Below, in pieces: positions 10,393 to 18,739 of a stretch of 64,000 nt of DNA. Below the pieces are notes generated by a model. It was not told the DNA's origin. It worked only from the letters and a program-made list of their open reading frames with translations, and did not search any database. Both the position numbers and the translations under genes were made by a program. Each line of letters begins with the position of its first letter. Positions within the stretch are counted from its first letter, which is position 1. The stretch lies in the NCBI GenBank assembly GCA_014879575.1, contig JACSRU010000115.1, positions 62,001 to 126,000 on the forward strand. The letters are read 5' to 3'. The stretch comes from Chthoniobacterales bacterium. GTDB taxonomy: Bacteria; Verrucomicrobiota; Verrucomicrobiia; Chthoniobacterales; Terrimicrobiaceae.

Positions 10393-11028
10393 ATGGCAAA
10401 CAGGATTCCACCAGAAACCCTGCTGGAATTTTACCGGCAGGGAGTCTTTCCCATGGCCGGGCCGGGTGGGCTGCGGCTTTTTTCTCCGGATCCCCGGGGA
10501 ATCCTCCCCTTGGAGGCGTTCCACATCCCCCACGGCACCCGACGGGCCTGGAGAAGCAGGGATTGGGAACTGCGCATGGACACCTGTTTCCCGGAAGTGG
10601 TCCTCGCGTGCGCGGAGCGCAAGGAAACATGGATTGATGAAACGCTCTATCGAAGCTACCTCGAACTTCACAAGGCCGGTCACGCACATTCCATCGAAAT
10701 CTGGATCAGAGATCGCCTGGCCGGGGGGTTATACGGCGTCCGGCTCGGTGCGGCATTTTTTGGGGAGTCCATGTTTCATCGGGTGACCGATGCCTCAAAA
10801 ATCGCGCTCTGCTGTCTCGTGGCTCTCCTGAGATCCGGCGGCTTCCTGCTTCTCGACCTCCAATGGGTCACCCCGCATCTCACCCGCTTTGGCGCCGTGG
10901 AAATCTCCCGGGAAGCCTATCTCAAAATGCTCACCTCCGCTGTCTCCACGAAGGCGACTCTGTCGGCGATGCCAGGGGACGCCGCCACGCTCGATCTCCT
11001 GTTGGGCGATCGGAACACCCGGCGATAG
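10393..11028 (+). CDS. aat: Leucyl/phenylalanyl-tRNA--protein transferase
   Basis: YRQGVFPM, FFGESMFH, GGFLLLDLQWVTPHL(T)RFGAVEI motifs; likely ATG at 10393. Confidence 0.95.
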   Translation: MANRIPPETLLEFYRQGVFPMAGPGGLRLFSPDPRGILPLEAFHIPHGTRRAWRSRDWELRMDTCFPEVVLACAERKETWIDETLYRSYLELHKAGHAHSIEIWIRDRLAGGLYGVRLGAAFFGESMFHRVTDASKIALCCLVALLRSGGFLLLDLQWVTPHLTRFGAVEISREAYLKMLTSAVSTKATLSAMPGDAATLDLLLGDRNTRR

Positions 11029-11032
11029 TTTT

Positions 11033-12025
11033 TCAGACCTTCCAGAGCTGAAGAACCCGAAGGTAGTTCGCGCGCTCGAACGCCGAGGAATCCGGGGAAT
11101 TGCGATGGCTCAGGCAGCCGCGCATTTCCGAGATGTCCTGATAATCATGCTCCACCATCCACGCCGCGAAGTCTTTGATGAGTGCCGTCAGTGCCTGTGG
11201 TCCCTGCCGAAGCAGCAACGAAACCATCTGAAGGGTGTCGGCACCGGCCATGATCCCCTTGATCGCATCGTGAACCTTGTGGACTCCGCCGCTGAGAGAA
11301 AGGGAGAGAGGGGTTTTTCCGTGCAGAATCGCCATCCAACGCAGCCGGAGCAGAAGTTCGGAGGAGGTTGAGAGGAAAATTTTCGGCTCCACGTTAAGGT
11401 CTTCGATATCCAAATCCGGCTGATAAAAGCGGTTGAAAAGCACAAGTCCGTTCGCGCCGGCAAGCTGGATGTTCCTGGCCAGGTGCGGAAGGGATGAGTA
11501 AAACGGGGACAGTTTCACGGCGAACGGGATGGCAACCTTTTCGCGTACCCCGGCCACCACATCGAGCACGCGGGCCTCAATTTCCGGGCCGCTCTCGGCC
11601 TCATCGGTTGGCACCTCGTAAATGTTCAGTTCGATCGCATCCGCCCCGGCCTCCTCCATGAATTTTGCGTGGCCCACCCATCCCCCCGGAGTTCGGCCGT
11701 TGAGCGAACCGATCACGGGGATCGACAACCGGCTCTTCAACAGGGCGATGTGTTTGAGATAGTCCTCCGGGCCGAGCGAATACTCTGCGGATTCCGGGAA
11801 ATAGCTCATGGCCTCCGCATGGGATTCCTCGAACGTCTCGGTGAAGGCCGTCATGGCCGAGGCTTCGCCGGTGAGTTGTTCCTCGAAAAGGGAATGCAGG
11901 ACAATCGCCGCCGCCCCGTTATCCTCGAGACGACGCGCCGTGTCGAGATCGTCGCCAAGCGGGGAGGCGCCGACAACAAACGGGGATTCCAGTTCCAGAC
12001 CGAGGTATTGGGTTTTCAGGTTCAT
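11033..12025 (-). CDS. Dihydroorotate dehydrogenase-like (beta/alpha)8 flavoprotein
   Basis: DHOD-like sequence (LGLELESPFVVGASPLG, VIGSLNG, FAVKLSPFYSS); 4-nt overlap with nifJ. Confidence 0.85.
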   Translation of the reverse strand: MNLKTQYLGLELESPFVVGASPLGDDLDTARRLEDNGAAAIVLHSLFEEQLTGEASAMTAFTETFEESHAEAMSYFPESAEYSLGPEDYLKHIALLKSRLSIPVIGSLNGRTPGGWVGHAKFMEEAGADAIELNIYEVPTDEAESGPEIEARVLDVVAGVREKVAIPFAVKLSPFYSSLPHLARNIQLAGANGLVLFNRFYQPDLDIEDLNVEPKIFLSTSSELLLRLRWMAILHGKTPLSLSLSGGVHKVHDAIKGIMAGADTLQMVSLLLRQGPQALTALIKDFAAWMVEHDYQDISEMRGCLSHRNSPDSSAFERANYLRVLQLWKV

Positions 12026-15000
12026 GAGGTTTTCTCCGGAGTTCCGCCGCTGGCCATGCGACGGTAGGTTTCGTAGCGTGAAGCGATCTGATCCTGGGCA
12101 TTGCGCGCAAGGGTTGCCGCACGCTCCTTGTTGGCCGACTCCAGCAGCCGATAACGGATTTCATTTTCGGTGAACCGGGCCAGCGGGAGTTTCGGTGCCG
12201 GGGAATCCAAAACCAGCGGGGAAAGTCCGGCCTCCAGACGGCGGGGATCATGTCGGTAAAGCGGCCAATAGCCGGTCTCGACCGCGAGCTTTTGTTGCTC
12301 GAGGCCTCGCGCCAGATTGTAGCCGTGCGCGATGCAATGGCTGTAGGCGATGATGAGCGAGGTGCCGGGATAGGACTCCGCCTCCGCGAAGGCTTTCAAG
12401 GTCTGGGAATCCTTCCCTCCCATGGCCACGCGGGCGACATAGACGTTCCCGTAGCTCATGGCATACAGCCCGAGATCCTTCTTGGCATTGGCTTTTCCGG
12501 AAGCCGCAAATTTTGCGATCGCTCCCATCGGGGTCGCTTTCGACTGCTGGCCGCCCGTGTTGGAATAGACCTCGGTATCCAGAACGAGAATGTTGACATT
12601 CTCCCCAAGCGAAAGCACGTGGTCGAGCCCGCCAAACCCGATGTCGTAGGCCCAGCCGTCCCCGCCCATGATCCACACGGATTTCTTGACAAGGTAATCG
12701 GCGAGTCCCTCAAGCCGTGCCCGGAAACTTTCCGGGACCAATGCCAGCTTTTCACGAAGTGCGACGACCCGTTCTCTCTGTTGCGCAATCCCCGCCTCCG
12801 TGGATTGATCGGCCTCCAGGATCGAGGCCACAAATTCCGCGCCCAGCGCATCCTTCGCCGCCAGCAAAAGTTCGCGGGCCTGGGTGTTTTTGTGTGTGAC
12901 CGACAGCCGGAGACCGAGCCCGAATTCCGCATTGTCCTCAAAAAGCGAGTTCGCCCAGGCCGGGCCCCGTCCGTCGGAGTTCGTCGTATAGGGAGTCGTC
13001 GGAAGGTTCCCCCCATAAATCGAGGAACAGCCGGTCGCATTCGCAATGATGGCACGGTCGCCGAACATCTGGGTCATCAGCTTGACGTAGGGCGTCTCGC
13101 CGCAACCCACACACGCGCCGGAATACTCGAACAACGGGGTCATGAACTGGCTGTCCTTTACCAGGTCGGCCTTGAGTCGCGTGCGATCCGGTGCGGGAAG
13201 GGATTCGAAAAACGCGAAGTTCGCGCGTTCCCGCTCGCGGAGCGGCGCCAGGGGGGCGGCATCGAGTGCCTTGTGCTTGGCGTTTGTCTTGTCCTTGGCC
13301 GGACAGATGTAAATGCAAAGGCGGCATCCGGTGCAGTCCTCCGGCGCCACTTGGATCGTGTAACGCTGGCCGGTGACTTCCGGAGACCGGAAGGCCACGG
13401 ACTGAAACCCTTCCGGCGCGGCGGTCAGCTCGGATTCGGGATAATATTTTGCGCGGATCGCCGCATGCGGGCACACGAGCACACACTTGTTGCACTGGAT
13501 GCAGATCGCGGAATCCCAGACCGGAATTTCCAGGGCGAGATTTCGCTTTTCCCATTTGCTGGTGCCCGTCGGCCAGACCCCGTCGGGAGGGAACACACTC
13601 ACCGGCAACTGGTCTCCGCGCCCGGCAAGCAGCGTTCCGGAGACCTCCCTCACAAAATCCGGCGCCTCGACCGGAATCGGGAACGGGCGCGGTGCGGTGG
13701 CCGTGGCGGCGTCCGGCACCTGAACTTCGTGGATGCCGGCCACCGACTTATCCACGGCGTTGCAATTCCGCTGCACAAGATCCGCCCCCTTGCGGGCGTA
13801 GCTCTTCTCAATGGCGGTCTTGATTTCGGAAATCGCCTGATCCAGCGGAAGGATGTCGCTCAATGCGAAGTAGGCCACCTGCATGATCGTGTTGATCCTG
13901 GCTCCCATGCCGGTCTCCTTGGCGATGCGATACGCATCAATGACAAAAAACTTCAACTTTTTTGAGAGGATCAATTCCTGGGACTCGTGCGAGAGGTGAT
14001 CCCAGGCGGTCTCCGGCCCATGCGGAGTGTTCAGAAGAAAGGTCGCCCCCTCGCGGGCCGTTTCCAGCACCGGTTGCTGCTCGAGCAGATGGTATTGATG
14101 ACACCCGACGAAGTCTGCGGCGGAGATCAGATACGGTGCGTGAATCGGATCGTTCCCGAATCTCAGGTGCGAGACGGTGACCGCCCCCGCCTTTTTCGAG
14201 TCATAGACAAAATACGCCTGCGCATGGAGCCCGAGCTTCTTGGCGATGATCTTGATCGTGTTCTTGTTTGCGCCGACGGTGCCGTCCGAGCCGAGCCCAT
14301 AAAAGACCGCCTGATTGAAGGTCTGACCCGGAAGGTGGAATCCCGGATCGTAGCGGAGCGAGAGCCCGCTCACATCGTCCTCGATCCCGATCGTAAATTC
14401 CTCCCGTGGCTCCTCCGCCTGCATGTCGGCGAAAATTGCCAGTGCCATGGCCGGGGTAAATTCCTTCGAGGCCAGCCCGAAGCGTCCTCCGTGGACCTTT
14501 GGCAATTCCTTCCACCGCGAGCGCCCCCTGGCCCGGAGCGTCGAGGAGACATCGAGGAAAAGGGGCTCGCCAGGAGCCCCGGGTTCCTTCGTCCGGTCGA
14601 GCACCGTGATCTGCTTGACCGTCTCCGGCAACGCATTCAGAAAGGCCCAGGCATCAAACGGCCGATAGAGCCGGACTTGCAGGACGCCTGTCCGCTGCCC
14701 CGTGCTGTTCAGGTATTTTGATGTCTCCCGGAGCGTCTCCCCACCGGATCCCATCACCACCACCACCCGGTCGGCTTCCGGATCCCCGGTATAATCAAAA
14801 AGGTGGTATGTCCGCCCGGTCAGCGACGCAAACCGGAACATCTCCTCCTGCACAATCCCCGGCAACGCCGCGTAAAAGGGATTGGCCGCCTCGCGGGCCT
14901 GGAAAAAAGCATCCGGATTCTGCGCCGTCCCCCGAATGCTCGGACGGTCGGGCGTCATCGCCCGCTTCGCGTGCGCCTGGATCGCGGCCTCGTCCATCAT

Positions 15001-15591
15001 GGCGCGAAGCACATCATCGGAAAGCAACTCCAGATCATTGATCTCGTGCGAGGTGCGGAAGCCGTCAAAAAAGTGCAGAAACGGCACGCGGGAGAGCAAC
15101 GTGGACGCGTGGGCGATGCAGGCCATGTCGTGGGCCTCCTGGACGCTGGCCGATCCCAGCAGCGCAAACCCCGTCTGCCGGACTGCCATGACGTCCGAAT
15201 GATCCCCAAAAATCGAAAGGGCGTGGGTGGCAAGCGTCCGGGCCGTCACATGCATGCAGAACGGCATCAGCTGGCCCGCCAGCTTATACATGATCGGGAT
15301 CATCAAAAGAAGCCCCTGGGAAGCGGTAAAGGTGGTCGCCAGCGATCCCCCCTGGAGCATTCCATGAATGGTTCCCGCAGCCCCTGCCTCGGATTGCATT
15401 TCCACGACCTTCGGGACATGCCCCCAAAGATTTCCCTGCCCCTTCGATGCCCATTCGTCCGAAAGCTCACCCATCGGAGTCGAAGGAGTGATCGGATAAA
15501 GAGCGATCGTCTCACTCAGCCGATAAGCGACATACGCCGCCGCTTCGTTGCCATCCATGCTCCGTCTCGCTGCGCTGGTGCGTGTTTGCAT
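12022..15591 (-). CDS. nifJ: Pyruvate:ferredoxin (flavodoxin) oxidoreductase
   Basis: 1189 aa; N-terminal YPITPSTPMGE, two 4Fe-4S CxxCxxC...CP motifs, C-terminal TPP domain GGDGWAYDIGFGGLDHV. Confidence 0.97.
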   Translation of the reverse strand: MQTRTSAARRSMDGNEAAAYVAYRLSETIALYPITPSTPMGELSDEWASKGQGNLWGHVPKVVEMQSEAGAAGTIHGMLQGGSLATTFTASQGLLLMIPIMYKLAGQLMPFCMHVTARTLATHALSIFGDHSDVMAVRQTGFALLGSASVQEAHDMACIAHASTLLSRVPFLHFFDGFRTSHEINDLELLSDDVLRAMMDEAAIQAHAKRAMTPDRPSIRGTAQNPDAFFQAREAANPFYAALPGIVQEEMFRFASLTGRTYHLFDYTGDPEADRVVVVMGSGGETLRETSKYLNSTGQRTGVLQVRLYRPFDAWAFLNALPETVKQITVLDRTKEPGAPGEPLFLDVSSTLRARGRSRWKELPKVHGGRFGLASKEFTPAMALAIFADMQAEEPREEFTIGIEDDVSGLSLRYDPGFHLPGQTFNQAVFYGLGSDGTVGANKNTIKIIAKKLGLHAQAYFVYDSKKAGAVTVSHLRFGNDPIHAPYLISAADFVGCHQYHLLEQQPVLETAREGATFLLNTPHGPETAWDHLSHESQELILSKKLKFFVIDAYRIAKETGMGARINTIMQVAYFALSDILPLDQAISEIKTAIEKSYARKGADLVQRNCNAVDKSVAGIHEVQVPDAATATAPRPFPIPVEAPDFVREVSGTLLAGRGDQLPVSVFPPDGVWPTGTSKWEKRNLALEIPVWDSAICIQCNKCVLVCPHAAIRAKYYPESELTAAPEGFQSVAFRSPEVTGQRYTIQVAPEDCTGCRLCIYICPAKDKTNAKHKALDAAPLAPLRERERANFAFFESLPAPDRTRLKADLVKDSQFMTPLFEYSGACVGCGETPYVKLMTQMFGDRAIIANATGCSSIYGGNLPTTPYTTNSDGRGPAWANSLFEDNAEFGLGLRLSVTHKNTQARELLLAAKDALGAEFVASILEADQSTEAGIAQQRERVVALREKLALVPESFRARLEGLADYLVKKSVWIMGGDGWAYDIGFGGLDHVLSLGENVNILVLDTEVYSNTGGQQSKATPMGAIAKFAASGKANAKKDLGLYAMSYGNVYVARVAMGGKDSQTLKAFAEAESYPGTSLIIAYSHCIAHGYNLARGLEQQKLAVETGYWPLYRHDPRRLEAGLSPLVLDSPAPKLPLARFTENEIRYRLLESANKERAATLARNAQDQIASRYETYRRMASGGTPEKTS

Positions 15592-15688
15592 GGAGTATAA
15601 GCTACGCTAATATAAGGATGCGTAAAGAAAAATTCGGTTAATACACGAACGTTTTTCCACGAGGCCGCGCGCCCGCCGCTCCATGGTG

Positions 15689-15905
15689 CGAGGTGCCTCT
15701 TCTGGAGGGACGACCTCCGTGTCGTCCGTCTCGGGCCGTGCCATCCCCGCCGACCGCCAGCGGACTCCAGGGCGCGGGGCACCGCCCTCCCCTTCACGGC
15801 ACACAGTGCCACTTCTGGAGGGACGACCTCCGTGTCGTCCGCCCCGGGTTGTTCCATCCCCGCCACCCGCCAGCGGACCAGACGAATCTGGTCCCTCCAG
15901 GGTGC
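15689..15905. repeat. Two tandem imperfect copies of a structured intergenic repeat (period about 113 bp)
   Basis: TCTGGAGGGACGACCTCCGTGTCGTCC occurs at 15701 and 15814; each carries hairpin GGACGAC-CTCCGT-GTCGTCC; copy 2 has an additional GGACCAGA-CGAA-TCTGGTCC hairpin (15875-15894). Confidence 0.85.
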
Positions 15906-15915
15906 GGGGCGCCAC

Positions 15916-17520
15916 TTACAACGAGATCACCCGGGCGGCGGTAATGTCGCTGTCCGCTGTGAGGCGGGAAAGGACGGCTGCATCGGGCAGGCTGTCAAGG
16001 TTCAGCAGGGTGAGCGCGAATCCGCCCTGTTCGGTGCGCGAGAGGCTCATGCTGGCGATGTTGATGTTTTCCTTTCCGAGAAGCGTGCCGATATGGCCGA
16101 CGAGACCCGGCCGATCCTTGTTTTCAAGCAAAAGGACGACCCCAGAGGGGGTCACCTCGACGGGACGCCCGTTGACACGGACGATGCGCGGATCGTTTTT
16201 GGCGCCAAAAAATGTTCCGCCGACCGAAACCTGGCTTTCGCCGCTGAAGACCGCGACGTGGAGCCATTCGTTGAAGTCGGTCTGCTCGCTGGAGCGGATT
16301 TCTTCGACATTGAGTCCGAGCGTCGAGGCCATCGTGCGGACGTTGACGCTGTTGACTTCCTCGCCGCCGACATTTTTAAGAAATCCGGTGAGGATCGCCC
16401 GCGAGATCGCCTCGGTGGGCATCTCGACCGCCTTGCCGCCGTAGGTAATGACAATCCGGTCGTTTCTTTTGGGTGCCAGCTGGGCCACAAAGCGGCCGAT
16501 CTTATCACCCAGTGTCAGGTAGGGTTTCACGAGGGCTGCCGTCTTGGCATCAATGCTCGGCATGTTGACCGCGTTTCGAATTTCCCCTTCGAGCAGGGCT
16601 GCGCGAATCGCCTGGGCAATTTCGATACCGACATTCTCCTGGGCCTCGGCCGTGCTGGCGCCAAGGTGCGGGGTGAAGACGATATTCGGCAGCGGACGCA
16701 GGGCAAAGTCCGCGGGAGGAGGTTCGACCTCGTAAACATCGAGAGCCGCCGCAGCAACCTGACCGGATTTGAGAGCCTCCCCCAGCGCGGCTTCGTCAAT
16801 GAGTCCGCCGCGGGCGCAGTTCACGATCCGCACGCCTTTTTTGCAGAGCCCAAGGCACCGGGCATCCAGCATGTGCCGGGTTTCGTCCGTGAGCGGCATG
16901 TGCATCGTGAGAAAATCCGCCTGAGGCACGAGCGCATCCACTTCCTCGACCAATTCGACCTGAAGGCTGCGGGCCCGGGTGAGCGAAAGGTAGGGGTCGT
17001 AGGCGACAACCCGCATGCCGAACGCAATCGCCCGGCGTGCCAGCTCGGTCCCGATGCGGCCCATGCCCAGAATGCCGAGGGTCTTGTTGTAAAGTTCGAC
17101 GCCCTCGTACTTTTTGCGATCCCACTTCCCGGCCTTCACGCTGGCATCTGCCTGGGGAATGCTGCGGGCGATGCTCATCAACAGGGAAAAGGCATGCTCT
17201 GCGGTGGAAATCGTGTTTCCTCCGGGGGTGTTCATCACAATAACCCCGTGGCGGGTGGCGGCGTCCACATCGACATTGTCCACACCGACCCCCGCCCGCC
17301 CGACCACCTTCAGTTTTTTGGCGGCATCGAGCACGGCGGCGGTGACTTTTGTCTGGCTGCGGACGACGAGGGCGGAGAATTCCGGGATCCGGGCGATCAA
17401 TTCCGCTTCCTTGAGGCCGGTTTGGACGGTCACTTCGAGGGCTCCGCCGACGGCAAGTTCTTCGACGCCCCGTTGGGAAACCGGATCCGCTACGAGCACT
17501 TTCGGTAATGACATTTTCAT
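15916..17520 (-). CDS. serA: D-3-phosphoglycerate dehydrogenase with C-terminal ACT domain
   Basis: LGILGMGRIGTELARRA, NCARGGLIDEAAL, TPHLGASTAEAQENV; C-terminal regulatory domains. Start 17520 or 17514. Confidence 0.97.
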   Translation of the reverse strand: MKMSLPKVLVADPVSQRGVEELAVGGALEVTVQTGLKEAELIARIPEFSALVVRSQTKVTAAVLDAAKKLKVVGRAGVGVDNVDVDAATRHGVIVMNTPGGNTISTAEHAFSLLMSIARSIPQADASVKAGKWDRKKYEGVELYNKTLGILGMGRIGTELARRAIAFGMRVVAYDPYLSLTRARSLQVELVEEVDALVPQADFLTMHMPLTDETRHMLDARCLGLCKKGVRIVNCARGGLIDEAALGEALKSGQVAAAALDVYEVEPPPADFALRPLPNIVFTPHLGASTAEAQENVGIEIAQAIRAALLEGEIRNAVNMPSIDAKTAALVKPYLTLGDKIGRFVAQLAPKRNDRIVITYGGKAVEMPTEAISRAILTGFLKNVGGEEVNSVNVRTMASTLGLNVEEIRSSEQTDFNEWLHVAVFSGESQVSVGGTFFGAKNDPRIVRVNGRPVEVTPSGVVLLLENKDRPGLVGHIGTLLGKENINIASMSLSRTEQGGFALTLLNLDSLPDAAVLSRLTADSDITAARVISL

Positions 17521-17619
17521 TTTGAGAATTCTGGATTATCCATGAGATCGCCGGGTTGGGCGGTCGCGCAGGAATGCGTGTGATAAGCCCAAACCGCTTC
17601 AACGGAAAACCAATTTTTT

Positions 17620-18714
17620 ATGCGCTGGTCATATAAAGTCGCCCGGGTGGCGGGCATTGATGTGAAAATTCACGTCACATTCCTGCTGATTCTGGCCTAT
17701 TTCGGAGCCATTTACTGGCAACAAGGCGGCTTGGCCGGCGCGGTGACGGGCATGGGATTCACGCTTCTTCTGTTTTTGTGCGTGCTTCTCCATGAGTTCG
17801 GGCATGCCTTTGCCGCGAGGGCCTATGGGATTCGCACGCCGGACATCACGCTCCTGCCGATCGGCGGGGTCGCGCGGTTGGAGCGCATGCCGGACAAACC
17901 GGTGCAGGAACTCGTGGTCGCCATCGCCGGGCCGGCGGTAAATGTCCTCATCGCCGCCGGGCTTCTGATTTTTCTCGCGGCGAGCCTCCGGATGTCGGAC
18001 TTCACGGAAATCGAGCAGGCCGGGGGTGGGATCCTGGAGAATCTTCTGGCGGTCAATGTCATTCTCGTTGCCTTCAATGCGATTCCCGCATTCCCGATGG
18101 ATGGCGGACGCGTCGTGCGGGCGCTCCTCGCGATGGTCATGGATCACATCAAAGCCACGACCATTGCCGCGCGGATCGGCCAGGGGGTGGCGGTCCTCTT
18201 CGCGCTTGCGAGTCTGGGCGGACCCCTGCTTCAGAGCCTCGCGCCGGGCCTCATGCGCGGCACCTTTTTGGAGTCCTTCTCCGGGAATCCCATGCTCCTC
18301 TTCATCGCGCTCTTTGTGTTTTCCGGCGCCGGACAGGAACTGGCGTATGCGCGCGCCCGTTCCGTCGTCGGCAGGCGCACGGTTTCGGATGTCATGCATT
18401 CCGGGTTTGCCTCGATTCCAACCGGCACGCCGGTTGCCCATGCGCTGGCGTTTGCCAAAGCCGGTGCCCAATGGGCGTTCCCTGTGGTGGATCCCCATCT
18501 TCGGGCTGTCGGGCTCGTCGGTCTCCCGGCCCTCGAAAAGGCCGTGGCCGGGGGCTTCGGCGACCAGTTGGTGGATGACCTGGCCCTTCCGGCGGCAAGA
18601 ATCCAGGGCGCCACGCCGCTCACGGAGGTCCTGGGTGCCATCGCCCCGCGCGTTCCTGTCATTGTCGAAAATTCCTCGGGGCAAATCGTGGGCCTCCTGG
18701 CGGTTTCCGAATAG
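17620..18714 (+). CDS. Site-2 protease family (M50) membrane metallopeptidase with C-terminal CBS-like region
   Basis: HEFGH zinc motif, AFPMDGGRVVRALLA motif, multiple TM helices. Confidence 0.92.
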   Translation: MRWSYKVARVAGIDVKIHVTFLLILAYFGAIYWQQGGLAGAVTGMGFTLLLFLCVLLHEFGHAFAARAYGIRTPDITLLPIGGVARLERMPDKPVQELVVAIAGPAVNVLIAAGLLIFLAASLRMSDFTEIEQAGGGILENLLAVNVILVAFNAIPAFPMDGGRVVRALLAMVMDHIKATTIAARIGQGVAVLFALASLGGPLLQSLAPGLMRGTFLESFSGNPMLLFIALFVFSGAGQELAYARARSVVGRRTVSDVMHSGFASIPTGTPVAHALAFAKAGAQWAFPVVDPHLRAVGLVGLPALEKAVAGGFGDQLVDDLALPAARIQGATPLTEVLGAIAPRVPVIVENSSGQIVGLLAVSE

Positions 18715-18739
18715 GAAAGCGGGTCCGCACGGATTTTTT

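Noticed and set aside
8535-10637. 700-aa plus-strand ORF opposite guaA
   Set aside because: Antisense to a clear guaA; no domain signature.
12250-13965. 571-aa ORF opposite nifJ
   Set aside because: Antisense shadow of nifJ.
15832-17508. 558-aa ORF opposite serA
   Set aside because: Antisense shadow of serA.
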